Notes under the pieces: generated by a model | Seen by the model: only the letters and a program-made list of their open reading frames with translations | What the model was told of the DNA's origin: nothing | Databases searched by the model: none | Part shown: positions 6,311 to 7,385 of the stretch, in pieces | How the letters are laid out: each line of letters begins with the position of its first letter | Position numbering within the stretch: the stretch's first letter is position 1 | Program-made: the position numbers and the translations under genes | DNA from: JBPEXY01 sp052031065 | Lineage (GTDB): Bacteria > Pseudomonadota > Gammaproteobacteria > Immundisolibacterales > Immundisolibacteraceae | Direction of reading: 5' to 3' | Length of the DNA stretch: 7,385 bases | NCBI GenBank assembly: GCA_052031065.1 | Contig: JBPEXY010000128.1 | Coordinates: forward strand, 1 to 7,385

Positions 6311-6995
6311 AACCCATATTCAGCCGCCGCTGAACATCTGCATACCATCTTTCCAGGGCTTCAGTCGTGATGCGAAACCCGAGTATTGAGCGGCAGTCAC
6401 CCGGCAGTTGAAAACGCCCATCTGCCACCAACGCTGGATTACGCAAAATGCCGTATCGCTCCGCGACTTGCATATCTTCTTCGACCATCGCCTTAACCTG
6501 TTCGGTTTTTACCGCCTCAAGCCACTGCTCCCGGTTAAGCCCGGACTGCTCAGCGCAATCGGCCAGAACTTGATAGTCGGCAATATTGCGACATTCTGTA
6601 AGGTGTGCAGTTTGTACGCGGTCAAAAAATTCCCAGTGAGCCACCTGCCCACCGAGGAGCTCAGCCGCTTTTGCTCCTAAGGCATTAGGAATCGAGTAGG
6701 GATACGGGAAATCACGCTCCATCATCAGGGCACAGTTGATCCGCTCATCCTCTTCCAGTTCTTTTGCTTCCAGCCAGTGTTCCATCACCACTTCTCGCTT
6801 GGCGGCAACCGGATCAGGGAAGAGACGGCTAAAAAAATCAGGGGAATCGGCCATCGGATAAACACGATGGATAACCGTAATGCTCGAGTGGTGCTCGACA
6901 AACTGGCGCAGTCGACGGGAAAAAGGGAACGCCCATGCCGACAATGCGTCGTGGAAAAACTCCACGGTGATGGGTCTTTCTTCCGGTTGTGCCAT
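6291..6995 (-). CDS. DsbA/FrnE-like thioredoxin-fold protein lacking the CxxC motif
   Basis: A 234-residue protein fitting the DsbA-like family (FrnE, 2-hydroxychromene-2-carboxylate isomerase and relatives). The first strand VEFFHDALSAWAFPFSRRL (11-29) matches the family's beta-strand plus CPWC helix start, but here the four positions read S-A-W-A (19-22), with no cysteine. A helical insertion follows (about 55-175), then GILRNPALVADGRFQLPG (182-199), the cis-proline region (Pro187), and a closing helix. With no active-site thiols it cannot be a disulfide oxidoreductase of the standard kind; it may be an isomerase-like or binding protein. No signal peptide, so cytoplasmic. The ATG at 6995 has AGGAG 5 nt upstream; an in-frame ATG at 7070 would add 25 residues, has no ribosome binding site, and those residues do not fit the family. 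It is probably the first gene of an operon with gdhA, divergent from the flavoprotein gene. Confidence 0.85.
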   Translation of the reverse strand: MAQPEERPITVEFFHDALSAWAFPFSRRLRQFVEHHSSITVIHRVYPMADSPDFFSRLFPDPVAAKREVVMEHWLEAKELEEDERINCALMMERDFPYPYSIPNALGAKAAELLGGQVAHWEFFDRVQTAHLTECRNIADYQVLADCAEQSGLNREQWLEAVKTEQVKAMVEEDMQVAERYGILRNPALVADGRFQLPGDCRSILGFRITTEALERWYADVQRRLNMGYQVFES

Positions 6996-7000
6996 TCTCT

Positions 7001-7006
7001 CTCCTC
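7001..7006 (-). promoter_or_regulatory. Ribosome binding site of the DsbA-like gene
   Basis: GAGGAG on the minus strand, 5 nt before ATG 6995, decides this start over the upstream in-frame ATG at 7070. Confidence 0.75.
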
Positions 7007-7102
7007 GCCCTCTATTTGGTACGGTATTTGGTTGTCGGTATGCTGCTTTTGAACCACATACCGTCCACATCCAGATATGACTTTCCCCTATTGTGCAGGA
7101 TA

Positions 7103-7114
7103 GTTCACCGGAAC
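7103..7114. repeat. Small inverted repeat GTTC-N4-GAAC in divergent promoter region
   Basis: GTTCACCGGAAC has 4-bp perfect arms and lies between the DsbA-like gene and the flavoprotein gene (gap 6996-7234, 239 bp). It could be half of an operator, but the arms are short. No convincing -35/-10 pair was seen in this gap on either strand; TATCAT at about 7186-7191 is a possible plus-strand -10 with a poor -35. Confidence 0.15.
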
Positions 7115-7234
7115 CCGCAATTTTTCTTAAGTCACAGAGCCACTACAAATAGAGGCATGGGTTAGGAGTCATCACCATTCCCTTTATCATCTATAGTGGG
7201 TATGAGGCTTTAATCGGGATCAGAGGGGAACAGC

Positions 7235-7385
7235 ATGAACAACAACCTGCCGCCAGGGGTTAGCGCGGATCGATTTTCTGGTCTGCTGGATGAGTTTCGG
7301 GCCATAGTTGGCAGTGAATGGGTATTCACCGATCCAACAGGAGAATTGAGCCCCTATCTTGATCGTATGTCCCCTACCCCACCCG
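7235..7385 (+). CDS. N-terminus of FAD-linked oxidase, 4-cresol dehydrogenase/vanillyl-alcohol oxidase-like (cut by window edge)
   Basis: Fifty codons are visible, open to the right edge. ATG 7235 is preceded by GAGGGG with 6 nt spacing, a good start. The reading LPPGVSADRFSGLLDEFRAI (residues 5-24) followed by VGSEWVFTD and LSPYLDRMSPTPP follows the start of 4-cresol dehydrogenase flavoprotein subunits as I recall them (L-P-x-G-V, then F-R-A-L-L-G, then V-P-Y). That family oxidises para-alkyl phenols or phenolic alcohols using covalently or tightly bound FAD. The FAD-binding PCMH domain itself lies outside the window, so substrate and covalent flavin attachment cannot be judged. It is divergent from the DsbA-like gene. 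Confidence 0.7.
   Translation, partial: MNNNLPPGVSADRFSGLLDEFRAIVGSEWVFTDPTGELSPYLDRMSPTPP

Noticed and set aside
6996..7070. 25-residue N-terminal extension of the DsbA-like protein from ATG 7070
   Set aside because: There is no ribosome binding site before 7070, the added residues do not fit the family, and ATG 6995 has a good GAGGAG.

Overview
The window looks like chromosomal DNA from a heterotrophic, probably marine, gammaproteobacterium. This is inferred from moderate GC, a hexameric NADP-type glutamate dehydrogenase, a DUF4389 membrane protein of the kind common in Gammaproteobacteria, and a mix of acyl-CoA and aromatic-type catabolic genes. No species can be named. I see no rRNA, tRNA, CRISPR array, insertion sequence or phage gene.

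Layout. (1) Positions 1-2017, minus strand: a tight catabolic operon reading right to left. It holds a crotonase-family enzyme closest to hydroxycinnamoyl-CoA hydratase/lyases, then an acyl-CoA dehydrogenase, then the first codons of a third gene cut by the window edge, possibly a second acyl-CoA dehydrogenase. (2) 2018-2363: a divergent intergenic region with a small inverted repeat and a possible 45-codon gene remnant. (3) 2364-4046, plus strand: an amidohydrolase of the D-aminoacylase (N-acyl-D-amino-acid deacylase) superfamily. (4) 4132-4794, minus: a DUF4389 membrane protein with a long, very acidic tail. (5) 4896-6995, minus: a thioredoxin-fold DsbA-like protein lacking its CxxC cysteines, followed by gdhA, with overlapping alternative hairpins at their junction. 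(6) 7235-7385, plus: the start of a flavoprotein resembling 4-cresol dehydrogenase/vanillyl-alcohol oxidase, divergent from the DsbA-like gene and cut by the right edge.

Function. The left operon can be read as CoA-thioester side-chain oxidation: a dehydrogenase makes the enoyl-CoA and a hydratase or lyase acts on it. The amidohydrolase could release an acid from an amide conjugate, and the VAO-type flavoprotein at the right edge hints at phenolic substrates. gdhA is central ammonia assimilation and is probably unrelated to the catabolism. The substrate is not determined by the sequence. I found no clearly new multi-gene system. The most unusual signals are active-site changes in four otherwise recognisable enzyme families: the crotonase, acyl-CoA dehydrogenase, amidohydrolase and DsbA-like proteins.
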